Shown in pieces: positions 46,215 to 54,642 of a DNA stretch of 64,000 nucleotides; the first letter of the stretch is position 1; the number at the start of each line of letters is the position of its first letter. The position numbers and the translations under genes are program-made. Location of the stretch: positions 2,232,001 to 2,296,000 of the forward strand of contig NZ_CP012573.1 in assembly GCF_001280205.1 (NCBI RefSeq), given 5' to 3'. The notes below the pieces were generated by a model that was not told where the DNA came from, searched no databases, and saw only the letters and a program-made list of their open reading frames with translations. This stretch comes from Clavibacter capsici. Its GTDB lineage: Bacteria; Actinomycetota; Actinomycetes; Actinomycetales; Microbacteriaceae.

Positions 46215-46279
46215 CACGACGAGGCCCGCCGCCCGCGCGCCCCCGCGAGGGGGTGCGACGGACGGCGGGCCGGGTCGTG
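46215..46279 (-). terminator. Nested hairpin terminator after the transporter ATPase gene
   Basis: Outer arms of 17 bp (CACGACGAGGCCCGCCG against CGGCGGGCCGGGTCGTG) pair at 15 positions. Inside, CCCCC and GGGGG enclose the loop GCGA, a GNRA tetraloop (46240-46253). It starts 12 bp after the ATPase stop. No U-tract follows, as is common in high-GC actinobacteria. Confidence 0.75.
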
Positions 46280-46290
46280 CGGGGTGCGGA

Positions 46291-47982
46291 TCAGGCCGCG
46301 GGCGGCTGCTGGTCGCGCAGGGCCTCGCGGAGCTGGCGGCGCTCCTGCTGCTGGTCGGGGTCCGGCAGCGGCACCGCGGCGATGAGCTTCTGCGTGTACG
46401 GGTGCTGCGGGTTCCGGAGGATCGACTCGGTCGGCCCCTGCTCCACGATCTTCCCGTGGTTCATCACGACGATGCGGTCGGCGAGGAGGTCGACCACCGC
46501 GAGGTCGTGGCTCACGAACAGGCACGCGAACTGGAGCTCCTTCTGGATCTCCTGCAGCAGCTGGAGCACGCGGGCCTGCACCGACACGTCGAGCGCCGAG
46601 GTCGGCTCGTCGGCCACGAGCACCTTGGGCCGCAGCGCGAGCGCCCGGGCGATGCCCACGCGCTGGCGCTGACCGCCGGAGAGCTCGTTCGGGTAGCGGT
46701 TGCGGAAGCTGCGCGGCAGCTCCACCTGGTCGAGCAGCTCCTCGACCCGGTCGCTCTGCTGCTTCTTCGAGAACTGCCCCGAGAGCTCGAGCGGCTCGCC
46801 GATGCTCTGGCCGATGGGCCAGCGCGGGTTCAGCGAGGAGCCCGGGTCCTGGAACACGATGCCGATCTCGCGGCGCACGGCGCGCAGGTCCTTGGCGGAG
46901 ATGCCGGTCATGCGGCGTCCGGCGACCGTGAGCTCGCCGCCCGCGACGGGGAGGAGGCCCACCGCGGCGCGCGCGATGGTGGTCTTGCCGGATCCCGACT
47001 CGCCCACGACGCCGACGACCTCGCCGGGGTGGATGTCGAACGAGGCGCCCGTGACCGCCCGGAACGCCGGCACGCGGCCGAGCTTCGGGTAGTCGATGTC
47101 CACCTCCTTGAGGGAGATGGCGGGCTCGGTGGTGCGCTCGGCGATCTCGACCTGCGAGGCCTCCCCCGTGCCGAGGTGCGGCACCGAGGCGAGCAGCTGC
47201 TTCGTGTACGGGTCCTTCGGCGACTGGAAGATCTCGCGCACCGAGCCGCGCTCGACGATGCGGCCGCTCTTCATCACGATGACGTTGGTCGCGAGGTCGG
47301 CCACCACGCCCATGTCGTGCGTGATGATGACGATCGCGCTGTTGAGGCGCTGGTGGAGCTTCCGCAGCAGGTCGAGGATCTCGGCCTGGATCGTCACGTC
47401 GAGCGCCGTGGTGGGCTCGTCGGCGATGAGCATGTCGGGGTCGCAGGAGAGCGACTGCGCGATCATCGCGCGCTGGCGCTGGCCGCCGGAGAGCTGGTGG
47501 GGGTAGGAGTCGAACGCCTTCTCGGGATCCGGCATCTCGACCAGCTTCAGCAGCTCGAGCGCGCGCACCTTGGCGACGGACGGGATGATCGACTGGTGGA
47601 CCCGCAGGGCCTCCACGATCTGGAAGCCCACCGTGTAGACGGGGTTGAGCGCGGTCATCGGCTCCTGGAAGATCACGGCGATGTCGTTGCCGCGCGCCTT
47701 CCGGAGCGTGGCCTGGTCGGCGCCGACCATCTCGACGCCCTTGAGCTTCGCGCTCCCCCGGACCCGGCCGTTCTTCGGCAGGAGGCCGAGGAGCGACATG
47801 GAGCTGACGGACTTTCCGGAGCCGGACTCGCCGACGATCGCGAGCACCTCGCCCGGGTTGACCCGGTAGTCGATGTCGACGGCCGCGGGCATCCACTCGT
47901 CGCCGACCCAGAAGTCGACGCCGAGGCCGGAGACCTCGAGGATGGGGACGATCGGGTCCGCCCCGTTCGCGTGAGCGCTCAT
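46291..47982 (-). CDS. Peptide-type ABC transporter ATPase with two fused nucleotide-binding domains
   Basis: The 563-aa protein combines the two ATPases usually encoded separately (DppD and DppF type). Each half has Walker A VGESGSGKS, signature LSGGQRQR and a Walker B with LIADEPTTALD or LVADEPTSALD. The first half covers about 10-260 and the second about 290-540. Oligopeptide-type C-terminal extensions follow each (PYTKQLLASVPHL and PYTQKLIAAVPLP). It powers import through the two permeases upstream. The ATG at 47982 has a perfect AGGAGG; the frame extends to 48030 without another good signal. A PH-domain gene on the opposite strand separates it from the permease genes. Confidence 0.95.
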   Translation of the reverse strand: MSAHANGADPIVPILEVSGLGVDFWVGDEWMPAAVDIDYRVNPGEVLAIVGESGSGKSVSSMSLLGLLPKNGRVRGSAKLKGVEMVGADQATLRKARGNDIAVIFQEPMTALNPVYTVGFQIVEALRVHQSIIPSVAKVRALELLKLVEMPDPEKAFDSYPHQLSGGQRQRAMIAQSLSCDPDMLIADEPTTALDVTIQAEILDLLRKLHQRLNSAIVIITHDMGVVADLATNVIVMKSGRIVERGSVREIFQSPKDPYTKQLLASVPHLGTGEASQVEIAERTTEPAISLKEVDIDYPKLGRVPAFRAVTGASFDIHPGEVVGVVGESGSGKTTIARAAVGLLPVAGGELTVAGRRMTGISAKDLRAVRREIGIVFQDPGSSLNPRWPIGQSIGEPLELSGQFSKKQQSDRVEELLDQVELPRSFRNRYPNELSGGQRQRVGIARALALRPKVLVADEPTSALDVSVQARVLQLLQEIQKELQFACLFVSHDLAVVDLLADRIVVMNHGKIVEQGPTESILRNPQHPYTQKLIAAVPLPDPDQQQERRQLREALRDQQPPAA

Positions 47983-48053
47983 GCTGCGGCCTCCTGGCTG
48001 CTGGAAGTGGGGGTGTCGAGGGGCGCCCATGCGGGCCGTGGGACGATGTGGCC

Positions 48054-48659
48054 ATGGACCAGCCCGTCGTCATCCGCCCGTCGTTCGGACGCCTGCTGAC
48101 CGTGATCGTCTCGGCGATCGCGGTCCTGGTGCTCGTGAGCACCGTGGTCGGGGGTCGGGCCGACCTCCTGCCGACGGCCGCGTGGGGCCCGGTGATGCTG
48201 GCCTACGCGGCGTGGCTCGTCTTCTGGCACCCGCGGGTGCGCATCGCGACCGAGGGTGTGGAGATCCGCAACGTCCTCCGGACGCACGAGATCTCGTGGC
48301 CCGCGATCCGCGACGTCGACACCAAGTGGGCCCTGAACATCACGACCGCGCACGAGCGCGTCACGGCGTGGGCCGCTCCGGCGCCCGGTCGGCACTCGAA
48401 CGCCTACATCACCACGAAGGAGGAGCGGAACCAGCCGTACCTCAGCGCCATGATGCAGGACGCGCGCCGCGGCGACCTGCCGCGCACCGACTCCGGCGAC
48501 GCGGCCACGGTGATCCGCCTGCGCCTGGCCGCCCTCCGCGAGGCGGGCCACCTGGGCGGCCCGGTCGAGGAGGAGGGCCGGCGCGTCCGCACTCACTGGG
48601 CGGAGATCGCCGTGCTCGCGGTGCTCGTCGTCGCGACCGTGGTGAGCGGCCTGGTCTGA
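48054..48659 (+). CDS. Small membrane protein with bacterial PH domain
   Basis: The 201-aa protein (203 if the in-frame GTG at 48048 is used) has two N-terminal membrane helices (LLTVIVSAIAVLVLVSTVV and WGPVMLAYAAWLVFW), a PH-like beta domain (about 65-115, with RVRIATEGVEIRNVL and ISWPAIRDVDT) and a C-terminal helix (IAVLAVLVVATVVSGL). This layout is common in actinobacterial proteins of unknown function. It lies alone on the plus strand inside the peptide-transporter locus, divergent from the ATPase gene and convergent with the permease gene. No strong ribosome-binding site is visible. Confidence 0.85.
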   Translation: MDQPVVIRPSFGRLLTVIVSAIAVLVLVSTVVGGRADLLPTAAWGPVMLAYAAWLVFWHPRVRIATEGVEIRNVLRTHEISWPAIRDVDTKWALNITTAHERVTAWAAPAPGRHSNAYITTKEERNQPYLSAMMQDARRGDLPRTDSGDAATVIRLRLAALREAGHLGGPVEEEGRRVRTHWAEIAVLAVLVVATVVSGLV

Positions 48660-48712
48660 GAGCGGACCGGCGGCCGTGCCGCGGGTGAGCGGCCGGGCCG
48701 TCACGGCGACCG

Positions 48713-49906
48713 TCACCGGCCGTCCGCGCCGTCGGGTGCCCGGCCGTCGGCGGGGCCGTCGGCCTGGGCGCCCGGACGCGCGGATCCGACGGGCGGCGGG
48801 ACGCGGACGCCCTCGGCGCCGGATCCGGTCGTCGGACCCGCGTCGCGGCGGTTGCGACCCGTGAGCATCGCGAACATCTGCTTGTAGGGGCCCTGTCCGC
48901 CCGGCATGCGCCGCTGGCGCGGGTCGAAGGCGTCGCGGAGGCCGTCGCCGATGAAGTTGATCGACAGCGCGATGATGATGATGAACAGGCCCGGGAACCA
49001 GAACAGCCACGGCCGGGTCGCGAAGGCGCCCTGGTACTCGTTGATGATCTGGCCCAGCGACACGTCGGGCTTCACGATGCCGAACCCGAGGAACGACAGG
49101 GCCGCCTCGAGCAGGATCGCCGCGCTCATGAGCAGCGTGGTCGACACGATGACCACGCCGATCGCGTTGGGCAGGATGTGCCGGAACACGATGCGGCTGT
49201 TCGACGCTCCCGCGACCCGGGCGGCGTCGACGAACTCGCGCTCGCGCAGGCTGAGGAACTCGCCGCGCACCAGGCGGGCGAGCGACGGCCAGCCGATCAG
49301 GCCGAGGACGATGCCGAGGACCACCGCGCCGAGCCCGCCGAAGGTGCGACCGAGGACGGCGGCGATGACGATGACGGGGATGACGATGATGAGGTCCGTG
49401 AAGCGCATGAGCAGGGAGTCGATGCGTCCGCGGAAGAAGCCCGAGACGGCGCCGACGACGATGCCGATGAACGCGGCGATGATGCCGTAGAGCACCATCA
49501 CGACGATGGACTGCTGCGTGCCGCGCATGACGCGGGCGAAGATGTCGCGGCCGATCTCGTCCTGGCCGAAGGGGTGCTCGCCGAACTGGAAGGGCAGCAC
49601 CCACGTCGGGTTGCCGCCGTTCACGATGGGCGACGCGTCCTCGTAGCCCCACAGCCACCAGCCGGGGATGCGGAGGCCGAAGAACTGGATGCCCACGGAC
49701 GAGTACACGAGGATCGCCATCAGCAGGAGGATCACGAGCGCGGTCATCGCGCCCTTGTGGCGGAGGAACCGACGGCGGACGACGGTGCCCTGGCTGAGGC
49801 CCTCGACCTCGCGCTGCTCGATCGTGAGCTCGGAGTTCGCGCCGCCCTCGGGGAGGTTCGGGTCGTTGTGGGGGTCGTTGGGGTTCCCCATCAGTGCGTT
49901 GGACAT
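48713..49906 (-). CDS. Peptide-type ABC transporter permease, DppC/OppC type
   Basis: The 397-aa inner-membrane permease has an N-terminal OppC_N region (RRFLRHKGAMTALVILLLM), about six helices and the EAA loop that contacts the ATPase (EFVDAARVAGASNSRIVFRHILPN). The HPFGQDEIGRDIF segment is typical of the subfamily. A Gly/Pro/Asp-rich cytoplasmic tail of about 45 residues ends it. The ATG begins 3 bp after the DppB-type stop, so they are co-translated. The ATPase gene lies about 730 bp further on, beyond the opposite-strand PH gene. Confidence 0.95.
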   Translation of the reverse strand: MSNALMGNPNDPHNDPNLPEGGANSELTIEQREVEGLSQGTVVRRRFLRHKGAMTALVILLLMAILVYSSVGIQFFGLRIPGWWLWGYEDASPIVNGGNPTWVLPFQFGEHPFGQDEIGRDIFARVMRGTQQSIVVMVLYGIIAAFIGIVVGAVSGFFRGRIDSLLMRFTDLIIVIPVIVIAAVLGRTFGGLGAVVLGIVLGLIGWPSLARLVRGEFLSLREREFVDAARVAGASNSRIVFRHILPNAIGVVIVSTTLLMSAAILLEAALSFLGFGIVKPDVSLGQIINEYQGAFATRPWLFWFPGLFIIIIALSINFIGDGLRDAFDPRQRRMPGGQGPYKQMFAMLTGRNRRDAGPTTGSGAEGVRVPPPVGSARPGAQADGPADGRAPDGADGR

Positions 49907-49909
49907 GTG

Positions 49910-51436
49910 TCAGCTCACCCGGATTCGAGGATCGAGGACCGAGTACAGGATGTCGGCCAGCATGTTGAAGATGACGGTCAGGATGCTCGTGATCAGGATG
50001 AACCCCATCAGCGGATTGAGGTCGGTCTTGGTCAGGGCGTCCTGGAAGACGGAGCCCATGCCCTTCCAGGCGAAGATCGTCTCCGTGATCACGGCGCCGC
50101 CGATGAGGCCGCCCACGTCGAAGGCGATGACGGTGGCCACGGGGATCATGGCGTTGCGGAACGCGTGGCGCATGATCACGGTGCGCTCGGTGAGGCCCTT
50201 GGCCCGCGCGGTGCGCACGTAGTCCTGGTTCATCACCTCGAGCAGGCTCGCCCGCGAGTAGCGGGAGTAGCTCGCGACGGAGATGAGGAGGATCGCGATG
50301 GTCGGCAGCAGGAGGTGCGTGTAGCTGTCGAGCATGCCCTGCCAGATCGAGCCCTGGAGGCCCGGGGTGACGGCGCCGACGGTGGCGATGGGACGGCCGC
50401 GCGTGTTGGTCACGTAGTCGGGCCAGACCTGCATGACGCGGTCGACGATGATCAGCAGCGCGACGAGGCCGCCCGTGATGCCCGCGCCGCGGGCGACGAT
50501 GGGCTTGTCGTTCTGGCCGACCACGTAGCCGACGACCACGCCGACCACGGCGAACGCGACGATGAGCACGATCGTGATCCACCAGGGCGCGGAGACCGTC
50601 AGCACGTACTGCAGCGGGTACCAGAGCGCGGCGCCGAGGACGGCCATCCCCAGCGCCGAGTAGAACGCACGGCGGTTGCGCAGCCCCGTCGACAGCGACG
50701 TGATGAGCACCGCGATGAGCGCGCCGAGCGCGCCGATGAGGAGGATGCCGAGACCGGGCCGCGAGAACCAGTCGGTCGCGAGCAGGTACACGAGCACCGC
50801 CGCGGTGATGACCGTCGCGGACCCGAACACGATGAGGCGCGGCTTCGGGTCGCCGCCGATGATGCTCATCCACACGAAGCCCGAGACGAGCGACAGGACG
50901 ACGATGAGGACCGGCGGAATAGTCGGGTTCACGAGGAAGTCGTTGAAGCCGATGGCGACGTACTGCTTGAGCAGCACGGCGACGAAGAAGATCGGCAGGG
51001 AGAAGAAGAGGAACGACGCGAACGTGACCGTGTAGTCGTAGCCGCTGTACTGGCGGAGGGCGGTCGTCATGCCGATGGAGACGCCGATGAGCACGGCGAT
51101 GATCGTCGCGATCGTCACGAGCTGGATGGTCTGGCCGGCGGCGTTGGCGATGAGGTCGTTGACCTCGCGGCCGTCGATGGCCTTGCCGAGGTCGATCTGG
51201 CCGATGAACACCTTGAACACTCCCCCGAGCCAGAGGAAGTAGCGCAGCGGGGACGGGACGTCGAGGTCGAGGAGGTCGGTCCGGGCGGCGATGAGGGCGT
51301 CGCGGTTGGGCGACGGGCTCTCGCGCAGGTCCCCGAGGGGATCACCCGAGTTGGCCGCCAGGTTGTAGATGATGAAGCTGGCGCCCAGGAGGACGAAGAA
51401 CGACGCGACGAGGCGTCTCAAGACGAAGGTAAGCAC
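49910..51436 (-). CDS. Peptide-type ABC transporter permease, DppB/OppB type with a large membrane insert
   Basis: The 508-aa protein is far longer than the usual 310-340 aa. The N-terminal part (VLTFVLRRLVASFFVLLGASFIIYN) and C-terminal part with the EAA loop (YVRTARAKGLTERTVIMRHAFRN) are normal. Between them, about residues 185-345, is an insert with five or six extra hydrophobic helices (VFGSATVITAAVLVYLLA, LGILLIGALGALIAVLI, ALGMAVLGAALWYPLQYVL, IVLIVAFAVVGVVVGYVVG, ITGGLVALLIIVDRVMQVW). The GTG at 51436 was chosen over the open frame to 51520 because the family start VLTFVLRR begins there. A hairpin at 51541-51574 separates it from the binding-protein gene. Confidence 0.93.
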   Translation of the reverse strand: MLTFVLRRLVASFFVLLGASFIIYNLAANSGDPLGDLRESPSPNRDALIAARTDLLDLDVPSPLRYFLWLGGVFKVFIGQIDLGKAIDGREVNDLIANAAGQTIQLVTIATIIAVLIGVSIGMTTALRQYSGYDYTVTFASFLFFSLPIFFVAVLLKQYVAIGFNDFLVNPTIPPVLIVVLSLVSGFVWMSIIGGDPKPRLIVFGSATVITAAVLVYLLATDWFSRPGLGILLIGALGALIAVLITSLSTGLRNRRAFYSALGMAVLGAALWYPLQYVLTVSAPWWITIVLIVAFAVVGVVVGYVVGQNDKPIVARGAGITGGLVALLIIVDRVMQVWPDYVTNTRGRPIATVGAVTPGLQGSIWQGMLDSYTHLLLPTIAILLISVASYSRYSRASLLEVMNQDYVRTARAKGLTERTVIMRHAFRNAMIPVATVIAFDVGGLIGGAVITETIFAWKGMGSVFQDALTKTDLNPLMGFILITSILTVIFNMLADILYSVLDPRIRVS

Positions 51437-51540
51437 AGGGCGACGACGTCCCTTTCTGTGATCGGCCAGGGCTCGTGACCCGACCCGACGAGAGCATACG
51501 CGGCCGGATCCGTGGATCACGAATCGGCAACGGACATGGA

Positions 51541-51574
51541 GAGGGTGCCGAGGCCAGGAGGCCTCGGCACCCTC
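51541..51574 (-). terminator. Perfect 14-bp hairpin between binding-protein and permease genes
   Basis: GAGGGTGCCGAGGC and its exact complement enclose the 6-nt loop CAGGAG, 40 bp after the binding-protein stop. In ABC operons such a hairpin commonly lets most transcripts stop or protects the upstream message, so that the binding protein is made in excess. A TATGCT at 51493-51498 could restart transcription for the permease genes. Confidence 0.8.
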
Positions 51575-51614
51575 GCACCCTCCCGTTCAGGGGACGGCGC
51601 TCACTGCTTCCGTG

Positions 51615-53450
51615 CTACTCGGCTGCGGCCTGCGCCGGGGCCCACTCCCAGTAGTTCCAGAAGTAGGTCGGCGACAGGAACGCCGGCTTGACGCCCGTGA
51701 CCGTGTCGCTCCAGGCCGTGAGGCCCGGGAACTGGAAGATCGGGGTCGTCCAGCCCTGCTGCTGGATGAGGGTCTCGGCCTGGATGAGCAGATCGCGCTG
51801 CTTGTCCGTGTCGGTCTCCGTGTCCAGCTGCTTGAACAGCGAGTCGACCTCGGGGTCGGACCAGCCGTAGTAGTTGTTGATGCCGCCGGTCTGGTAGTTC
51901 GGGCCGGACTCGCCGACCGCGAGGCTCGTGGACTGCCATCCGAAGAGGGCGATGTCGTAGGAGTCGGTCTTGCTGGACAGGTCGGCACCCCACGTCGCGC
52001 TGTTCACGTCGATGAGGTTGAAGCCCGCCTGCTGGGCGGACTGGCGCATGAGCTCGAACTCCTGCTGGCGGCGCGTGTTGCCCTGCCCGTAGATGACGCG
52101 GGCGTCGATCGTGCCGGTGACGCCGGCCTTGGCGAGGTCCGCCTTGGCGCCCTCGATGTCGACCGTCTGCTGCGCGTAGCCGTTCTTCTCGACCGAGGCC
52201 TCGTAGTTCGGCGTCCCGGGAACGAAGACGTTCGAGTTGCGGAGCTCGGCGTCGGTCTGCAGCGGCTTGATCAGCTTGTCGAGGATCTCCTCGCGCGGCA
52301 GCGTCTTGAAGAACGCCTGGCGGACGAGCTTGGCCTTCTCGGCGTCGCCGCCGTACTTCGCGGGGTCGAACGGGCCGCCGTTGGTGACCTGGAGGTCGAC
52401 GTGCTCGTACGTGCCCTCGGCCTGGCCCTTGTACTCGATGCCGCTGAGTCCCTGGACCTGCTGGAGGAGGTCGGCCGTGGGCTGGCCGGACGCGATCTGG
52501 ACCTCGCCGTTGGAGAGGGCCTGGATCTGCGCCTGCGGGTCCGAGATGAAGCGGACCGTGATCTTCTCGTACTTCGGCTTCTTGTCGCCGGTGTACTCCT
52601 TGTTGGCCGTCAGGGTGATGTACTGGTCGGCCTTGAGGTCGGTGATCGTGTACGCGCCGTCGCCCAGGGTCTTCTGGGGCTCCGTCGGCATGTCCGAGAA
52701 GCGGTAGCCGTCGTTCCAGACCTTGGAGACCGGGGCGAGGACGCTGGCGTCCTTGTCCTGGATCGCCGTGATGAGCTTCTTCTTCGCGTCCTCGGGCGAG
52801 AGGTTCTCGTCGGGGAACGCGAGCTGCGTGGTGCCGTGGGCGGAGACGCCGACGCCGTTGCCGGTCGCGACCTCCCAGTCGACGTAGGGCTGGTCGTACG
52901 TGTAGGTGAGGCTGCGGCCGTCGTCGCCGATCTCGGGGGTCTTGGTGACCAGGCCGAGGCGGGTGTCCTTGACGGCGCCCGAGTTGAAGAAGACCTGGTC
53001 GTCCCCGGTGGAGACCGTGCCGTCCTCGTTCGTCGTGACGTCCTCGGTCGTGTTCACGTTCGTCGTGTTCGCGGCCCAGTTGAGGAGCATGTCCGCGGCG
53101 TCGACGGGGGTGCCGTCGCTCCACTTGACGCCCTCGTTGATCGTGAACTTCACCACGAGCGGGTCGTCGGAGACCTTCTCGTACGTGCCGAAGTCGGTGT
53201 CCTTCACCAGCGAGGGGCCGTCGTCGTAGTAGTTGAAGGCCCGGTTCGTCAGGTACACGATGTTCGTGTTGGCGGTGGCGTTGCCGGTCGCCGACAGGTT
53301 GTTGTACTCGAGGAACGGGTCGTTCCAGGCCACGGTGATCTCAGTGCCGGCGATGACCTCGGACTCCTGGGCGGGCGCAGAGCAGCCGCTGAGGACGAGG
53401 GCACCGGACACGATGACGGCACCAGCCGCTGCGAGGCGTCTGATTTTCAA
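51615..53450 (-). CDS. ABC transporter solute-binding lipoprotein, peptide type (family 5)
   Basis: The 611-aa lipoprotein has signal and lipobox VLSGC (Cys23). Family-5 features include VKFTINEGVKWSDGTPVDA, TLGDGAYTITD and a long two-lobed fold. It captures peptides or related solutes outside the membrane for the permeases that follow. The start is TTG at 53450 (TTG AAA ATC AGA), chosen because a perfect AGGAGG lies 4 nt upstream; the frame is open to 53684 but crosses the promoter. It is the first gene of the transporter operon, driven by the promoter at 53518-53546. Confidence 0.94.
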   Translation of the reverse strand: MKIRRLAAAGAVIVSGALVLSGCSAPAQESEVIAGTEITVAWNDPFLEYNNLSATGNATANTNIVYLTNRAFNYYDDGPSLVKDTDFGTYEKVSDDPLVVKFTINEGVKWSDGTPVDAADMLLNWAANTTNVNTTEDVTTNEDGTVSTGDDQVFFNSGAVKDTRLGLVTKTPEIGDDGRSLTYTYDQPYVDWEVATGNGVGVSAHGTTQLAFPDENLSPEDAKKKLITAIQDKDASVLAPVSKVWNDGYRFSDMPTEPQKTLGDGAYTITDLKADQYITLTANKEYTGDKKPKYEKITVRFISDPQAQIQALSNGEVQIASGQPTADLLQQVQGLSGIEYKGQAEGTYEHVDLQVTNGGPFDPAKYGGDAEKAKLVRQAFFKTLPREEILDKLIKPLQTDAELRNSNVFVPGTPNYEASVEKNGYAQQTVDIEGAKADLAKAGVTGTIDARVIYGQGNTRRQQEFELMRQSAQQAGFNLIDVNSATWGADLSSKTDSYDIALFGWQSTSLAVGESGPNYQTGGINNYYGWSDPEVDSLFKQLDTETDTDKQRDLLIQAETLIQQQGWTTPIFQFPGLTAWSDTVTGVKPAFLSPTYFWNYWEWAPAQAAAE

Positions 53451-53517
53451 GGTTCCTCCTGTGCATGGGAATGGCGCGGACCCACCGTGCGTGCGGTCGA
53501 CCGCGCAGATAAGAATG

Positions 53518-53546
53518 ACCCTAGGTACGGCTGGGAGTCTTTGCAA
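53518..53546 (-). promoter_or_regulatory. Sigma-70-type promoter of the peptide transporter operon
   Basis: TTGCAA (53541-53546) and TAGGGT (53518-53523) on the minus strand are 17 nt apart, a near-consensus pair and the best -35/-10 match in the window. The local sequence is clearly more AT-rich than its surroundings. The leader would be about 60 nt. Confidence 0.75.
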
Positions 53547-53560
53547 AAACTGGGCACAAA

Positions 53561-53578
53561 CGTTACATACCGGTAACG
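53561..53578. promoter_or_regulatory. Operator-like palindrome upstream of the transporter promoter
   Basis: CGTTAC-ATACCG-GTAACG, perfect 6-bp arms and 6-bp spacer, 14 bp upstream of the -35 box. The position suits an activator or a dimeric repressor. The regulator is unknown. Confidence 0.55.
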
Positions 53579-53727
53579 CGGACGCGCGGATCCGCGCGTG
53601 GGGGTCGGGATCCGTGCGCCAGGACGGGCGGGATCGCGCGTTCCCGGCGCCCTCCACGACGGATCGCGTCGTCAGGAGCCTCACCGGCCACGTCCGGACG
53701 CCGGGCGGCTCGGCAGGACCGCGCGCC

Positions 53728-53733
53728 TAGGAT
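53728..53733 (+). promoter_or_regulatory. Probable -10 element of leaderless CPBP gene
   Basis: TAGGAT on the plus strand, 6 nt before the GTG at 53740; no ribosome-binding site lies between. Confidence 0.5.
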
Positions 53734-53739
53734 CGGCCC

Positions 53740-54555
53740 GTGCCCGACGCTCCCGCCATCCACCACGTTCCCCGGATGCCGCTCCGGCGAGCCGTCCGGA
53801 GACGACTGCGGATCGAGATCGCGATCGTGCTCGGACTCTCCCTGGGCGCGAGCGCCGTGTACTCGGTGCTGCGCATCGTGGACCTCTCGACGCGGTCGGA
53901 GTCGCTCGGCTCGCAGAGCGCCACCATCAACCGGAGCCTGAACGACCGGCAGGTCTTCGACCTCCTGTACCAGCTGCTCGACGTCGCGACCGCGCTCGTG
54001 CCCGTCGCCCTCGTGCTCTTCCTGCTGTGGCAGCCGGGGCGGAGCGCCTTCCGCCGGATCGGGCTCGACCTCCGGCGCCCGGGACGGGACGTCGCCGCCG
54101 GCCTCGGGCTGGCCGCGCTGATCGGGGTGCCGGGCCTCTGCCTGTACCTCGCGGGCCGTGCCCTCGGGATCACGGTCGACGTGGTGCCCACCGCCCTCGA
54201 CTCGTACTGGTGGACCGTGCCGGTGCTCGTGCTCGTCGCCCTCCGCGCAGCGCTGCAGGAGGAGGTGATCGTCGTCGGGTACCTGTTCACCCGGCTGCGC
54301 GAGCTGGGCTGGGGGCGCGGTCGACTCGGTGCCTGGACCGTGATCCTCGCGGCCGCGGTCCTGCGCGGGAGCTACCACCTGTACCAGGGCTACGGGCCCT
54401 TCCTCGGGAACGTCGCGATGGGGGTCGTGTTCGGCTGGTGCTACGTGCGGTACGGCCGCACGGCGCCGCTCGTGGTGGCCCACCTGATCCTCGACGTCGT
54501 CAGCTTCGTGGGCTACCCGGTCGCGCTCGCCCTGATGCCGGGGCTGTTCGGCTGA
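53740..54555 (+). CDS. CPBP-family (CAAX protease-like) intramembrane protein
   Basis: The 271-aa protein has seven to eight membrane helices and the CPBP/Abi signature: E174-E175 in LQEEVIVVGYLFTRLRE, His in RGSYHLYQG and a last motif AHLILD. In many members the Glu pair is followed by xxxR; here that position is Val, a variant I believe occurs in actinobacterial relatives. Such proteins are related to Rce1 CAAX proteases and may be proteases or act in peptide self-immunity. The GTG start has TAGGAT 6 nt upstream. It is divergent from the transporter operon. Confidence 0.9.
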   Translation: MPDAPAIHHVPRMPLRRAVRRRLRIEIAIVLGLSLGASAVYSVLRIVDLSTRSESLGSQSATINRSLNDRQVFDLLYQLLDVATALVPVALVLFLLWQPGRSAFRRIGLDLRRPGRDVAAGLGLAALIGVPGLCLYLAGRALGITVDVVPTALDSYWWTVPVLVLVALRAALQEEVIVVGYLFTRLRELGWGRGRLGAWTVILAAAVLRGSYHLYQGYGPFLGNVAMGVVFGWCYVRYGRTAPLVVAHLILDVVSFVGYPVALALMPGLFG

Positions 54556-54624
54556 CCGGCATCCGGGCAGGAGCGGGGGCGCGACCCTGGCGCATCCGGC
54601 GCACCTGTGCCTAACCTGGGAACG

Positions 54625-54642
54625 CCGCACGACGAGGTGCGG
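54625..54642 (+). other. Leader hairpin before the DUF485/actP pair
   Basis: CCGCAC-GACGAG-GTGCGG, perfect 6-bp arms and 6-nt loop, 20 nt before the ATG and just before the GAGGAGA ribosome-binding site. TAACCT (54611-54616) is a possible -10, which would place the hairpin at the 5' end of the message. Confidence 0.4.

Noticed and set aside
48660-48712. Terminator between the PH gene and the DppC-type gene
   Set aside because: Only short, mismatched GC-rich arms are found, not better than chance at this composition.
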